From assembly GCF_014196205.1 (NCBI RefSeq), contig NZ_JACIDE010000005.1, forward strand, positions 119,721 to 183,720: a stretch of 64,000 bases of DNA, in the 5' to 3' direction. A program made the position numbers and the translations under genes. The DNA is from Anoxybacteroides voinovskiense (GTDB lineage Bacteria; Bacillota; Bacilli; Bacillales; Anoxybacillaceae). This document shows positions 8,642 through 19,567 of the stretch, in pieces. The notes beneath the pieces are model-generated. The model had not been told where the DNA came from and ran no database searches. It worked only from the letters and a program-made list of their open reading frames with translations. Position 1 is the first letter of the stretch. Every line of letters starts with the position of its first letter.

Positions 8642-9652
8642 ATGACAACAAAAACAATACGGTTAACAAGTGCCGAGGTTGCGAATAGTTGGCACACATA
8701 TATGTACGACAGTATGGTTGAGTGCGTGATGACGCATTTTAAACGAACCGCAGAAGATGCAGAAGTGAAAATGATAGTAGAGAAACTGATTCAGCTCGTA
8801 CAAAAACATCTTCAGGCATTAGAAAAGCTATTTCGCGAAGAAGGAATGGCAAAACCAGATGGCTTTCCAGTCGCCAAACATGTGAACATCGATGCACCGA
8901 AGCTTTTCTCCGACGTCTTTTATTTAGAATATATTAACCAAATGACGCAATTTAAAATTTCATCACATATGACATCCATTGTCATGGCTTCTCGCGACGA
9001 TATTCAACGATTATTTACGGAATTTATTCAAGAGGCGATTGAGTTAAATGCTAGCGTGCGTACGGTGATGAAAGAAAAAGGGGTGCATATTCGCCCGCCA
9101 TATATGGAGTATCCAAAGAAAGTCGATTATGTTGAAAAGCAAAGCTTTTTAACGGGATGGCTCGGACGTCGCCGACCGCTGTTGGCAGTAGAAGCGGCGT
9201 ATTTAGTGATGAACTCCATCAATAACGAAATCGCCAAATCGACGCTTATCGGCTTTGCTCAAGTGACGAAAGACCCGGATATTCGCAATTTCTTTATTCG
9301 CGGACAACGAGTCACGTCGGATATTATCATTTCGATTTTTGACGTGCTGCAAGAAAACGATATCCCTGCATCAATGACATGGGATACGGTCGTCAACGAT
9401 TCGACAGTTGCGCCATTTTCGGAGCAACTGATGCTCTTTTTAATTCATACGTTGTCCGGTTTAGGGATTGCCATGTACGGGCAAGCGTTGGCGCTGACGA
9501 TGCGCAGAGATTTAGCGGCATTATATGCGGCGTTTGTGGCGAAAGCGGGGGCATATGCGGAAGACGGTGTCAATCTAATGATTGAACGCGGCTGGCTCGA
9601 ACAGCCTCCTCATTTTCTCGACCGCGAACGGTTAGTGAAAGAGTCAAATTAA
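8642..9652 (+). CDS. DUF3231 family protein
   Basis: The 336-residue product looks like two related helical halves (about 1-165 and 170-336), each with an early Ser/Asn plus helix and a later M(T)S-type segment, as in DUF3231 proteins, which are common in spore-forming Bacillaceae and of unknown role. ATG 8642 after GGGAGGGATGG was chosen; the longer in-frame reading back to 8495 would translate the dispersed repeat and is rejected. The gene is bracketed by terminators and sits between yebC and bofC, where B. subtilis has yrbD, so it looks like an insertion in an otherwise conserved order. Confidence 0.8.
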   Translation: MTTKTIRLTSAEVANSWHTYMYDSMVECVMTHFKRTAEDAEVKMIVEKLIQLVQKHLQALEKLFREEGMAKPDGFPVAKHVNIDAPKLFSDVFYLEYINQMTQFKISSHMTSIVMASRDDIQRLFTEFIQEAIELNASVRTVMKEKGVHIRPPYMEYPKKVDYVEKQSFLTGWLGRRRPLLAVEAAYLVMNSINNEIAKSTLIGFAQVTKDPDIRNFFIRGQRVTSDIIISIFDVLQENDIPASMTWDTVVNDSTVAPFSEQLMLFLIHTLSGLGIAMYGQALALTMRRDLAALYAAFVAKAGAYAEDGVNLMIERGWLEQPPHFLDRERLVKESN

Positions 9653-9653
9653 C

Positions 9654-9681
9654 GATGCCCGCATGTTGTGGGCATTTTTTT
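9654..9681 (+). terminator. Intrinsic terminator after the DUF3231 gene
   Basis: Stem ATGCCCGC / GTGGGCAT (one G-U pair), loop ATGTT, followed by seven T. Confidence 0.88.
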
Positions 9682-9750
9682 GGATAAAATTTCAACAGCT
9701 GGCGAAACTACAAATGAGCAAGATATTTTTCAACTAAGAGGGGGAACAAC

Positions 9751-10233
9751 ATGCGAACGGTGAGCGCGTGCTTTTTATTGGTCGTTTCCTTATTTATCGC
9801 TTCTTCGTATACAGCAGCACAGTCACCTATGCAACTAACGATTTTATTAGAGCGAATGTATTTAGACGGACAAGTAAGTGAAGAAATTCGCAAAGAAACG
9901 GTCATGTCGATGCATGAAATATGGAAAAAGTATAGCGATTGGCAGCTCGTTGATTTAGATGACAAGCAAATCGTTTTTCAAAAAACGATAAACGACATTT
10001 CGCCATTAGCAAAAGCAAATGGTTATTTTGGCTTAACGAAAGACGGGACTTTGTCCATTTTTGAAGGAAAGCCGACGCCGTCCTCACGCATTATCCAATC
10101 GTTTTTTCAAATTGATGTAAAAAAATTAGAAAGCCGAAAACAACAACAGCTGAAAAAAGGCATTCGCGTTGTTTCGAAAGCGCGGTACGAAGACATTTTA
10201 GCCACTTACCGCCCGTTTGCCCTCACCGAATAA
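9751..10233 (+). CDS. bofC: BofC-like forespore regulator of sigma-K checkpoint
   Basis: BofC is exported from the forespore and restrains the protease SpoIVB, delaying pro-sigma-K processing. The 160-residue protein has a signal peptide (hydrophobic residues 4-18, then SYTAAQS) and a short secreted domain with [20 protein letters not shown], typical of BofC. AAGAGGGGG precedes the ATG. It sits immediately upstream of ruvAB, as in B. subtilis. The sequence diverges in much of its length, as is normal in this family; the call rests on length, signal peptide, motif and position. Confidence 0.85.
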   Translation: MRTVSACFLLVVSLFIASSYTAAQSPMQLTILLERMYLDGQVSEEIRKETVMSMHEIWKKYSDWQLVDLDDKQIVFQKTINDISPLAKANGYFGLTKDGTLSIFEGKPTPSSRIIQSFFQIDVKKLESRKQQQLKKGIRVVSKARYEDILATYRPFALTE

Positions 10234-10261
10234 AAGGCTTATCGAACGATAAGTCTTTTTT
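10234..10261 (+). terminator. Intrinsic terminator after bofC
   Basis: Eleven-bp stem AAGGCTTATCG / CGATAAGTCTT (one G-U pair) with a two-base loop, followed by a T run. Confidence 0.88.
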
Positions 10262-10298
10262 GTATGCAGAGCAGTCGCTGTTAGAGAGAGAATATACA

Positions 10299-10327
10299 TT
10301 CGCTTTTTTTTCTGGATGTGGTACAAT
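10299..10327 (+). promoter_or_regulatory. Possible sigma-A promoter for ruvA
   Basis: TACAAT at 10322 matches a -10 box well; 17 bases upstream only TTCGCT is available as -35. The site lies just beyond the bofC terminator, so some promoter is needed here. Confidence 0.4.
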
Positions 10328-10358
10328 GAGAAACAGTGAGAAAGAGAGGGGAACGGTG

Positions 10359-10952
10359 TTGATTGAGTTTGTCCGCGGAGTAGTGGATTATGTTTGTCCA
10401 GAATATATTGTAATCGAAACGAACGGGGTTGGCTATCAAATTTTTACCCCCAATCCGTTTTCGTTTCAGCCAGACCGTGATACAATCGTGACGGTCTATA
10501 CATATCAATACGTGCGCGAAGATATCATGGCGTTATACGGGTTTCGAACGCGCGAAGAACGGACGCTGTTCGCGAAACTATTACAAGTATCTGGCATCGG
10601 ACCAAAGGGAGGATTAGCGATTTTAGCCGCAGGAGAGCCAACACAGCTTGTCAATGCAATTGAAGCAGAAAACGAAGCATTTTTATGCAAATTCCCTGGC
10701 GTCGGAAAAAAAACAGCGCGGCAAATGATTCTCGATTTAAAAGGAAAATTGGCGCACATTGCTACAGATGTTGCTGATTTCTCTCATTGGACCGAGCGAG
10801 AACAAGAAACAGCGCTCGCAGAAGCGATCGAGGCGTTAAAAGCGCTTGGCTATGCGGAGCGGGAAATTCGTAAAATCGAACCATTTTTAAAAACGGAAAC
10901 GATGTCTACCGACCAGTATATTAAGCGCGCGTTGCAGCTATTATTAAAGTAA
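10359..10952 (+). CDS. ruvA: Holliday junction branch migration protein RuvA
   Basis: RuvA tetramers hold Holliday junctions and load RuvB for branch migration. TTG 10359 was preferred: it lies seven bases after GAGAGGGG and gives the conserved start IEFVRG; the upstream in-frame ATG would add about 33 unrelated residues. The 197-residue product shows the OB domain ([20 protein letters not shown]), the helix-hairpin-helix pair ([31 protein letters not shown]) and the C-terminal RuvB-binding helix domain. ruvB follows after 12 bases. Confidence 0.96.
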   Translation: MIEFVRGVVDYVCPEYIVIETNGVGYQIFTPNPFSFQPDRDTIVTVYTYQYVREDIMALYGFRTREERTLFAKLLQVSGIGPKGGLAILAAGEPTQLVNAIEAENEAFLCKFPGVGKKTARQMILDLKGKLAHIATDVADFSHWTEREQETALAEAIEALKALGYAEREIRKIEPFLKTETMSTDQYIKRALQLLLK

Positions 10953-10964
10953 GGGGGGAGTATC

Positions 10965-11963
10965 ATGGAAGAGCGCCTTGTCGCCGGAGGTGCTTCGGCT
11001 GATGAAGCGTCGTTAGAATATAGCCTCCGTCCGAAAGTGTTACAAGAATATATCGGCCAAGAGCAAGTGAAAAATAACTTAAAAATATTTATTGAAGCGG
11101 CGAAAATGCGGAATGAAACGCTTGACCACGTTCTATTATACGGCCCCCCAGGGCTTGGAAAAACGACGCTCGCTGCCATTATCGCCAATGAAATGGGCGT
11201 TCGCTTGCGGACGACGTCGGGACCAGCGATTGAACGTCCAGGTGATTTAGCGGCGATTTTAACGGCGCTTGAACCGGGGGACGTCCTATTTATTGATGAA
11301 ATTCACCGCCTGCCTCGAGCGGTAGAAGAAGTGTTATATCCAGCGATGGAAGATTATTGTTTAGATATCGTCATCGGCAAAGGGCAAACGGCGCGGTCGA
11401 TTCGACTTGACTTACCACCATTTACGCTTGTTGGGGCAACGACAAGAGCAGGCGCATTGTCTGCCCCGCTTCGTGACCGATTTGGTGTATTAAGCCGATT
11501 AGAATATTACCGTCCAGAGCAGCTGGCACAAATTGTCACAAGGGCAGCTAGTCTTTTAGAAGTGGCGATTGAGGAAGCAGCGGCAGTTGAAATTGCTAGG
11601 CGCTCGCGTGGAACGCCGCGCATCGCCAACCGGCTATTGCGGCGCGTCCGTGACTTTGCCCAAGTAAAAGGCGATGGAACGATCACAGCGGTGTTAGCGA
11701 ACGAAGCGCTCGAATTACTGCAAGTCGATCGTCTAGGGCTTGACCATATCGACCATAAACTATTGCAGACGATGATCGAAAAATTTCGCGGCGGTCCTGT
11801 TGGAGTAGAAACGATTGCGGCGACGATTGGCGAAGAAGCACAAACGATCGAAGATGTATACGAGCCGTATTTACTGCAAATCGGCTTTTTGCAGCGAACA
11901 CCGCGCGGCCGTATCGTCACTTCTGCAGCGTACCGACATTTCGGAATGGAGGAACCAAAATGA
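10965..11963 (+). CDS. ruvB: Holliday junction DNA helicase RuvB
   Basis: RuvB is the AAA+ motor that pumps DNA through the RuvA-bound Holliday junction. The 332-residue product has Walker [10 protein letters not shown] at about residue 60, Walker B FIDEIHRL at about 109, the sensor [18 protein letters not shown], and the C-terminal winged helix ending [11 protein letters not shown] strong AAGGGGGGAG site precedes the ATG. The stop overlaps the next start (ATGA), linking it to the DUF2905 gene. Confidence 0.98.
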   Translation: MEERLVAGGASADEASLEYSLRPKVLQEYIGQEQVKNNLKIFIEAAKMRNETLDHVLLYGPPGLGKTTLAAIIANEMGVRLRTTSGPAIERPGDLAAILTALEPGDVLFIDEIHRLPRAVEEVLYPAMEDYCLDIVIGKGQTARSIRLDLPPFTLVGATTRAGALSAPLRDRFGVLSRLEYYRPEQLAQIVTRAASLLEVAIEEAAAVEIARRSRGTPRIANRLLRRVRDFAQVKGDGTITAVLANEALELLQVDRLGLDHIDHKLLQTMIEKFRGGPVGVETIAATIGEEAQTIEDVYEPYLLQIGFLQRTPRGRIVTSAAYRHFGMEEPK

Positions 11964-12166
11964 GCAATTTCCCGAAAATGATCATGCTAATGGGTGCGAT
12001 TTTGCTTGTTGTTGGGTTTGTTATGCAGTTTGTAAAGCTCGGTCGCCTTCCGGGCGATATCATCATTCAAAAAGGGAATACGACCTTTTATTTTCCGGTC
12101 GTGACGTCGATACTAGTAAGTATCGTGCTTTCGCTCATTTTTTATGTAATCGGTCGATTTCGCTAA
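11960..12166 (+). CDS. DUF2905 small membrane protein
   Basis: A 68-residue protein with two predicted membrane helices (about 6-25 and 47-64) joined by the conserved [21 protein letters not shown] loop characteristic of DUF2905. Function unknown. It overlaps the end of ruvB by four bases and precedes queA by 23, so it is likely co-translated inside the ruvAB-queA-tgt-yajC unit. The same small gene often occurs there in thermophilic Bacillaceae. Confidence 0.88.
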   Translation: MSNFPKMIMLMGAILLVVGFVMQFVKLGRLPGDIIIQKGNTTFYFPVVTSILVSIVLSLIFYVIGRFR

Positions 12167-12189
12167 AATAAACGAAATAGGTGAAAGAA

Positions 12190-14371
<2,182 letters not shown>

Positions 14372-14386
14372 AAAGGGGGGAAACAG

Positions 14387-14653
14387 ATGGCAGCAGCGAT
14401 GAATTTACTACCGATTGTGTTAATGTTTGTGATTTTTTATTTCTTGCTCATTCGCCCGCAACAAAAGCGCCAGCGCGCCGTACAGCAAATGCAGGCGAAC
14501 TTGAAAAAGGGCGATAAAATCGTGACAATCGGCGGGTTGCACGGCATTATCGACTCCGTCGACGAAGATAAAGTCGTCATCCGCGCAGGCGACGGCACGC
14601 GTCTTACATACGACCGTTCAGCGGTTCGTGAAGTAATCGCGGAAAATAAATAA
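14387..14653 (+). CDS. yajC: Preprotein translocase subunit YajC
   Basis: YajC is a small single-pass membrane protein that associates with SecDF-YidC at the Sec translocon. The 88-residue product has one membrane helix (about 6-23, ending FLLIRPQQKRQR) and a cytoplasmic domain with KKGDKIVTIGGLHGII, both typical. A strong AAAGGGGGG site precedes the ATG. It closes the ruvAB-queA-tgt unit; secDF, its partner, lies 2.6 kb downstream. Confidence 0.96.
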   Translation: MAAAMNLLPIVLMFVIFYFLLIRPQQKRQRAVQQMQANLKKGDKIVTIGGLHGIIDSVDEDKVVIRAGDGTRLTYDRSAVREVIAENK

Positions 14654-14658
14654 CGATA

Positions 14659-14694
14659 AAAAAGCTGCCTTTTTATGCGAAAGGCAGCTTTTCT
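14659..14694 (+). terminator. Intrinsic terminator after yajC
   Basis: Thirteen-bp stem AAAAGCTGCCTTT / AAAGGCAGCTTTT with loop TTATGCG. The stem is A-rich on the left and T-rich on the right, so it may work in both directions. Confidence 0.92.
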
Positions 14695-14698
14695 TACG

Positions 14699-14774
14699 AA
14701 TTTTACGAGTAGGTGAGGAGCTGTCTAGCTCCAAGTGCCATCGGCTCGAGTCGCTCGGTGGACGCTTTTCTTCT
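14699..14774. repeat. Dispersed intergenic palindromic repeat, copy 2
   Basis: AATTTTACGA, AGGTG and hairpin GGAGCT-GTCT-AGCTCC are shared with 8481-8589, as are the following AAG(C/T)GCCAT and the end CGCTTTTCTT. This copy is shorter, with a CGGCTCGAGTCGCTCGG middle. It again starts within about ten bases of a terminator and ends at the stop codon of yrzE on the other strand. Confidence 0.75.
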
Positions 14775-15151
14775 TAATGTTGACGCGATGAGGAGAAATT
14801 GACGCCCATGATTCCTCCAATCATTGCGACGGCCAAAAAGCCGAGATGGTACAACCATTGTTGTGCGGAGAAAGTTTTCTCCATCCCTAAAAATTGAAAC
14901 AAAAAGATGATGAATGTAAAGCAAACACCTGTTGCTCCACCAATGAGCCACCCTCTTTCTTTTCCTTTCCCGCCGGCAACGACCCCACCGATAAAGACAG
15001 ATAGAAGCGAACAAGCGAAAATAACAAATGTTAACGACGACTCTTGCACATCCGTCCATTTTAAGAGAAGTGACAGCAACATGCTCACTATTGAGGCGAG
15101 TAAAAAAATGGTCACTACTCCATATGCCACGGCTTTTCCAAACCGAGCCAT
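14774..15151 (-). CDS. yrzE: TIGR04086 family membrane protein, YrzE-like
   Basis: A 125-residue protein with four predicted membrane helices and a glycine-rich loop GGVVAGGKGKERGWLIGG, typical of the TIGR04086/YrzE family, function unknown. I chose the ATG at 15151 (product MARFGKAVAYG) because GGAGGGAG lies just upstream; an in-frame ATG 14 codons earlier lacks a ribosome site. It is transcribed with, and 54 bases after, spoVB, which matches the yrzE-yrbG-spoVB neighbourhood of B. subtilis. Confidence 0.82.
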   Translation of the reverse strand: MARFGKAVAYGVVTIFLLASIVSMLLSLLLKWTDVQESSLTFVIFACSLLSVFIGGVVAGGKGKERGWLIGGATGVCFTFIIFLFQFLGMEKTFSAQQWLYHLGFLAVAMIGGIMGVNFSSSRQH

Positions 15152-15205
15152 GTGTTCTCCCTCCGTTTCTCGTTTTACCGAAAATATATTCACGCTCGGA
15201 CATGT

Positions 15206-16765
15206 TTAGAAGCGTTTTTTTCGTAAAAACAGCCGAATGAATGGGAGGCGTGCCAATTCCTCGCGTTTTACGAGATTGAACACGATTAAAAGAATGATAT
15301 AGGTAACCGTTGTGACCGTAATTGCGATGAGCGTGCGAATATTAATAGGGAGTGAGTATTGCCAATAACGAAATGCGATATGTCCAATAAGTCCAGAAGC
15401 TGCCATTGTCAGGAGCGTATATACATATTCAAGCACATAGATGGAATACGAAATCGCTTTGACAATCGTCGCAAAATGAAGCAACGTCACAAGCACTGTT
15501 CCGATCGCAATCGCTAATGCCGCCCCCATAATGCCTAATTTCGGTTGGGTAGCGAGCGCGAAAATGCAGGCAGTTTTCACTGCAGAGCCGATAAAGCTAT
15601 TTACCATCGCTGCTTTTGCTAAATCCAAGCCTTGCAACACCGCTTGGAGCGGCCCTTGGCAGTAATAGAATAAGAAAAAAGGGGCCATTACTTGGACGAA
15701 ACCGGCAGCGTTGCTCGTTCCGTACATAAGCAGCATGATCGGATCGGCAAACACATACAGTACGACTACCGCTAAACCGCCGGTAATAAGAGAAAGACGC
15801 ATTCCTTGTTGGACGCGATGTTCGATGAGTAGTGGCTGTCGCTGAGCTGCCGCCTCGCTAATCGCTGGAACGAGCGACGTAGAAAGCGAATAGGTAATAA
15901 ATGACGGCAGCATTAATAACGGCAGCGCATATCCGGTTAATTCCCCGTATTGTTTAGTTGCCGCCGCTGTTGCGACGCCAGCTATCGCTAAACTACGTGC
16001 AACGACAATCGGCTCTAAAAACCAAGCGATGGAGCCGATTAAACGGCTTCCGGTTGTTGGAATGGCGATGCGTAATAAACTGACGAACGTTTCTTTCCCT
16101 GCTTTGACATAGCGGAAAAATTGCGAGCGAAGCTTCATCGGTTTTTTCCGTTTGAATATATATACTAAATAAAAAAGAGACGCCAATTCCCCGAGGACGG
16201 CAGAAAACATTGCCCCCGCTGCGGCATACTCAATGCCGTACGGCAAAAACAAATTCGTGCAAAAGGCGATTAAGCTAATGCGGACGATTTGTTCGATGAG
16301 TTGCGAATACGCGTACGGCTTCATTTGTTGCCGCCCTTGAAAATAGCCGCGCAATACAGAAGAGACGGCAACGATTGGAACGACCGGCGCAATCGCCAGT
16401 AGCGGATAATACGTGCGGGCATCGGTAAAGAGCGACGTTGCTAAAAAAGGAGCAAGCAGCACCATCGCAGGGAAAAACAACACGCTTAACGTTCCGGTAA
16501 TCACTAACGAAACGACGAGAATTTTTTTTACTTTTTGCTGGTCACCCATCGCTTCTGCTTCCGCTACTAATTTCGAGATGGCAACAGGCAGCCCCATTTG
16601 TGTGAGTGTAATGGCCAACACTAGCGTCGGAACGGCCATCATATATAACCCGACCCCTTCTTCGCCGATGACGCGGGCAACGACGATGCGGTTAATAAAC
16701 CCGAGCACACGTGTAACGAGGCCGGCGACAATTAAAATAATCGTTCCTTGCAAAAATTTGGACAT
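15206..16765 (-). CDS. spoVB: Stage V sporulation protein B (MATE/flippase family)
   Basis: SpoVB is a multidrug/oligosaccharidyl-lipid/polysaccharide exporter-superfamily protein needed for spore cortex synthesis, thought to handle lipid-linked wall precursors. The 519-residue product has about 14 membrane helices and begins MSKFLQGTIILIVAGLVTRV, typical of the family; GVLRGYFQGRQQMKPYA-type and EPIVVARSL motifs are also visible. GGGAGGGG precedes the ATG. It is divergent from comN, as in B. subtilis. Sporulation control (sigma-E in B. subtilis) is expected but no clear box was identified. Confidence 0.95.
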   Translation of the reverse strand: MSKFLQGTIILIVAGLVTRVLGFINRIVVARVIGEEGVGLYMMAVPTLVLAITLTQMGLPVAISKLVAEAEAMGDQQKVKKILVVSLVITGTLSVLFFPAMVLLAPFLATSLFTDARTYYPLLAIAPVVPIVAVSSVLRGYFQGRQQMKPYAYSQLIEQIVRISLIAFCTNLFLPYGIEYAAAGAMFSAVLGELASLFYLVYIFKRKKPMKLRSQFFRYVKAGKETFVSLLRIAIPTTGSRLIGSIAWFLEPIVVARSLAIAGVATAAATKQYGELTGYALPLLMLPSFITYSLSTSLVPAISEAAAQRQPLLIEHRVQQGMRLSLITGGLAVVVLYVFADPIMLLMYGTSNAAGFVQVMAPFFLFYYCQGPLQAVLQGLDLAKAAMVNSFIGSAVKTACIFALATQPKLGIMGAALAIAIGTVLVTLLHFATIVKAISYSIYVLEYVYTLLTMAASGLIGHIAFRYWQYSLPINIRTLIAITVTTVTYIILLIVFNLVKREELARLPFIRLFLRKKRF

Positions 16766-16874
16766 CGCGAACTCCCCTCCCTTCTCAAATAGGACAATCT
16801 TTTATACAATTAACTATATGCAGTACATGCGAACGAGCATGACAAGTTTGCCTTGAAAATGGGGAGCGGTGACG

Positions 16875-17165
16875 ATGGCGAAAGAGCAAGTAGAAAAATT
16901 GCGGGCGGAGCTTATGCCTGCATTGCAATGCAAATATGACGAATTTCGCTTGTTAGGCTATGAACAGGTGACATACGAAAAAATTTGGGAGTGTTTGCGA
17001 CAAAAAAAATGGAAAACGTTAGAAGAAAAAAAGTTATACGAACTAGTAAGCGATATTTTGTCGCTTTCGATTGGTGAATATATGGCGTTTCTCACGATGT
17101 CATCGTATCGAGAGCAACATGTAAAAGCAGACGACTTACAATCACTTGTAGATGAATTATTGTAG
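16875..17165 (+). CDS. comN: ComN-like post-transcriptional regulator
   Basis: ComN (YrzD) in B. subtilis acts after transcription on comE mRNA and affects competence. The 96-residue product (MAKEQVEKLRAELMPALQCK, with YDEFRLLGYEQVTYEKIWEC) belongs to that small conserved family. ATG 16875 is chosen, eight bases after GGGGAG; GTG 16869 is two codons upstream. The position between spoVB and secDF is the same as in B. subtilis and supports the call. Confidence 0.85.
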   Translation: MAKEQVEKLRAELMPALQCKYDEFRLLGYEQVTYEKIWECLRQKKWKTLEEKKLYELVSDILSLSIGEYMAFLTMSSYREQHVKADDLQSLVDELL

Positions 17166-17169
17166 AAAA

Positions 17170-17198
17170 TTGACAGCTTGTCGAAACTGCTTCATAAT
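17170..17198 (+). promoter_or_regulatory. Sigma-A promoter for secDF
   Basis: TTGACA and CATAAT are separated by 17 bases, starting five bases after the comN stop and about 54 bases before the secDF start. Confidence 0.8.
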
Positions 17199-17251
17199 AA
17201 AATGTTGAGGCGGTTTGGCTCGTGGTTGGTGAGAACATAAGGAGGATTTTT

Positions 17252-19504
17252 ATGGTAAAAAGAAGTCGCATCATTGCGTTTTTCCTCATTGTGCTTTTAT
17301 TAGGGGGCACGATGGGAACGACAATTCAAGGAATTTTACATAACATAAAGCTAGGGCTTGATTTACAAGGCGGCTTTGAAGTGTTGTATGAAGTAAAGCC
17401 GGCGAAAAAAGGCGATAAAATTGACAAAGAAACGCTTGCTAGCACGGTAAGTGCTTTAAATAAGCGGATTAACGTGCTTGGGGTGAGCGAACCGAACATT
17501 CAAACGGAAGGAACCAACCGAATTCGCGTGCAGCTTGCAGGGGTGAAAGACCAGAACGAAGCGCGTGAAATTTTATCGACGCAAGCGAAATTAACGTTTC
17601 GTGACGTGCATGATAACGTATTGATGGATGGAAGCGATCTTGTCGAAGGCGGCGCGAAGCTTTCGTTCGATGAACATGGAAAACCGAGCGTTGCCATTAA
17701 GCTAAAAGATGCAAACAAATTTAAGCAAGTAACCGAAAAAGTGTATAAAATGGGGGAGCCAAATAACTTATTGGTCATTTGGCTTGACTTTAAAGACGGG
17801 GTCGACTCGTACGCCAAAGAAGCAGGAAAAGCAAAGCCAAAATATATTTCCGCTGCCGCTGTCAACCAAGTGTTTGACCAGACAGACGTATCGATCGTCG
17901 GCAACTTTACTGTCGAGGAAGCAAAGCAGCTCGCAAGCTTATTGAATGCGGGGGCTCTTCCGGTTGAGTTAAAAGAAATTTATTCGACGTCCGTTGGGGC
18001 ACAGTTTGGCGAAAATGCGTTGCAAAAAACGATTTTCGCTGGCATTGTCGGCGTCGCGTTAATTTTCTTATTTATGATTGCCTACTACCGCTTGCCAGGG
18101 CTTATTGCCGTTATTACGCTTTCCGTTTACATTTATTTAATTTTGCTCGTCTTTGATTGGATGAACGGTGTATTGACGCTGCCGGGAATCGCGGCGCTCA
18201 TTTTAGGGGTCGGGATGGCGGTCGATGCCAACATTATTACGTACGAGCGAATTAAAGAAGAAATGAAGCTCGGGAAGTCGATTATGTCCGCGTATCGCAC
18301 CGGAAATAAAGGGGCGTTTACGACGATTTTCGATGCCAACATTACAACCATTATTGCTGGGGTCGTCTTGTTTATTTATGGGACAAGCTCGGTAAAAGGC
18401 TTTGCAACGATGCTTATCATCAGCATTTTAGCAAGCTTTATTACTGCCGTATACGGTACGCGTTTATTGCTCGGACTGCTTGTGCAAAGCCGTTTCTTAA
18501 ACAATAAACCAAGCTATTTTGGCGTGAAGAAAGCGGAAATTTTAAATATTGCCGAAACGAATGAAGACACGGAAGTGCCGACAAAATTTGACCGCCTTGA
18601 TTTCGTCAAACACAGTAAAAAATTCTTTATCCTTTCTGGCGCATTGACGGTTGCTGGCATTATTGCCCTGTTGACGATGAAGCTAAATCTTGGGATTGAC
18701 TTTGCGAGCGGGACGCGCGTCGAAGTGATGAGCGACCAAAAACTAAACGTACACCAGCTAGAAACGGAATTTCAAAAGCTTCATTTACAGCCGAAAGATA
18801 TCGTGCTCTCAGGAAATAAAGGTGAAGTTGGCGTTGCTCGCTTTATTGGCGTCTTAAGCAAAAAAGAAATTTCTGAACTGAAGACACACTTTAAAAAGCA
18901 ATACGGGTTTGAGCCGAACGTCAGCACCGTATCGCCGACCGTCGGAAAAGAATTGGCGCGAAATGCGTTTATCGCGGTCATCATTTCGTCTATCGGCATC
19001 ATTCTTTATGTCACGCTTCGGTTTGAAATGTATATGGCGCTAGCAGCGATCGTTGCGTTACTACACGATGCGTTCATTATTATTACGTTTTTTAGCTTAA
19101 CCCGTCTAGAAGTAGATTTAACGTTTATCGCCGCAGTGTTAACGATTATCGGTTATTCGATTAATGACACGATCGTTACGTTTGACCGCATTCGTGATTT
19201 AATGAAACGTCGGAAAGTGAAAACGGTGGACGACTTAAAGTATATCGTCAACCGCGCGTTGCAACAAACGTTTACGCGCTCCATTAACACTGTATTAACC
19301 GTTATTTTCACGGTCGTGGCGCTTTTACTGTTCGGAAGCGAAGCAATCCGTAACTTTAACATAGCGTTATTCGTCGGATTAATTTGCGGCGTCTACTCAT
19401 CGTTATTTATCGCTTCCCAGCTATGGGTCGTTTGGAAAGGAAATCAGTTGAAAAAAGGGAAAATGAAGAAACAACCGCTGAAAGAAGCGGAGCCGGAAAT
19501 ATAA
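17252..19504 (+). CDS. secDF: Fused protein-export membrane protein SecDF
   Basis: SecDF uses the proton-motive force to pull exported proteins through SecYEG. The 750-residue product is a SecD-SecF fusion, the usual Bacillus form, with 12 expected membrane helices. ATG 17252 follows AAGGAGG. The SecD half shows LGLDLQGGFEVLYEV and GVGMAVDANIITYERIKEE; the SecF half starts near residue 445 and shows LGIDFASGTRVEV and IGYSINDTIVTFDRIRD, each with the membrane aspartate of the proton path. It is transcribed alone. Confidence 0.97.
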   Translation: MVKRSRIIAFFLIVLLLGGTMGTTIQGILHNIKLGLDLQGGFEVLYEVKPAKKGDKIDKETLASTVSALNKRINVLGVSEPNIQTEGTNRIRVQLAGVKDQNEAREILSTQAKLTFRDVHDNVLMDGSDLVEGGAKLSFDEHGKPSVAIKLKDANKFKQVTEKVYKMGEPNNLLVIWLDFKDGVDSYAKEAGKAKPKYISAAAVNQVFDQTDVSIVGNFTVEEAKQLASLLNAGALPVELKEIYSTSVGAQFGENALQKTIFAGIVGVALIFLFMIAYYRLPGLIAVITLSVYIYLILLVFDWMNGVLTLPGIAALILGVGMAVDANIITYERIKEEMKLGKSIMSAYRTGNKGAFTTIFDANITTIIAGVVLFIYGTSSVKGFATMLIISILASFITAVYGTRLLLGLLVQSRFLNNKPSYFGVKKAEILNIAETNEDTEVPTKFDRLDFVKHSKKFFILSGALTVAGIIALLTMKLNLGIDFASGTRVEVMSDQKLNVHQLETEFQKLHLQPKDIVLSGNKGEVGVARFIGVLSKKEISELKTHFKKQYGFEPNVSTVSPTVGKELARNAFIAVIISSIGIILYVTLRFEMYMALAAIVALLHDAFIIITFFSLTRLEVDLTFIAAVLTIIGYSINDTIVTFDRIRDLMKRRKVKTVDDLKYIVNRALQQTFTRSINTVLTVIFTVVALLLFGSEAIRNFNIALFVGLICGVYSSLFIASQLWVVWKGNQLKKGKMKKQPLKEAEPEI

Positions 19505-19506
19505 GC

Positions 19507-19540
19507 AATAGGATGCCTACAAATGGGCATCCTATTTTTA
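19507..19540 (+). terminator. Intrinsic terminator after secDF
   Basis: Eleven-bp stem AATAGGATGCC / GGCATCCTATT, loop TACAAAT, then T residues. Confidence 0.9.
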
Positions 19541-19567
19541 TGGAATCAACGGGAAAGGAAGAGAACG

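Noticed and set aside
10260..10358. N-terminal extension of RuvA
   Set aside because: It starts inside the bofC terminator and adds residues not found in RuvA; TTG 10359 has a ribosome site and the conserved start.
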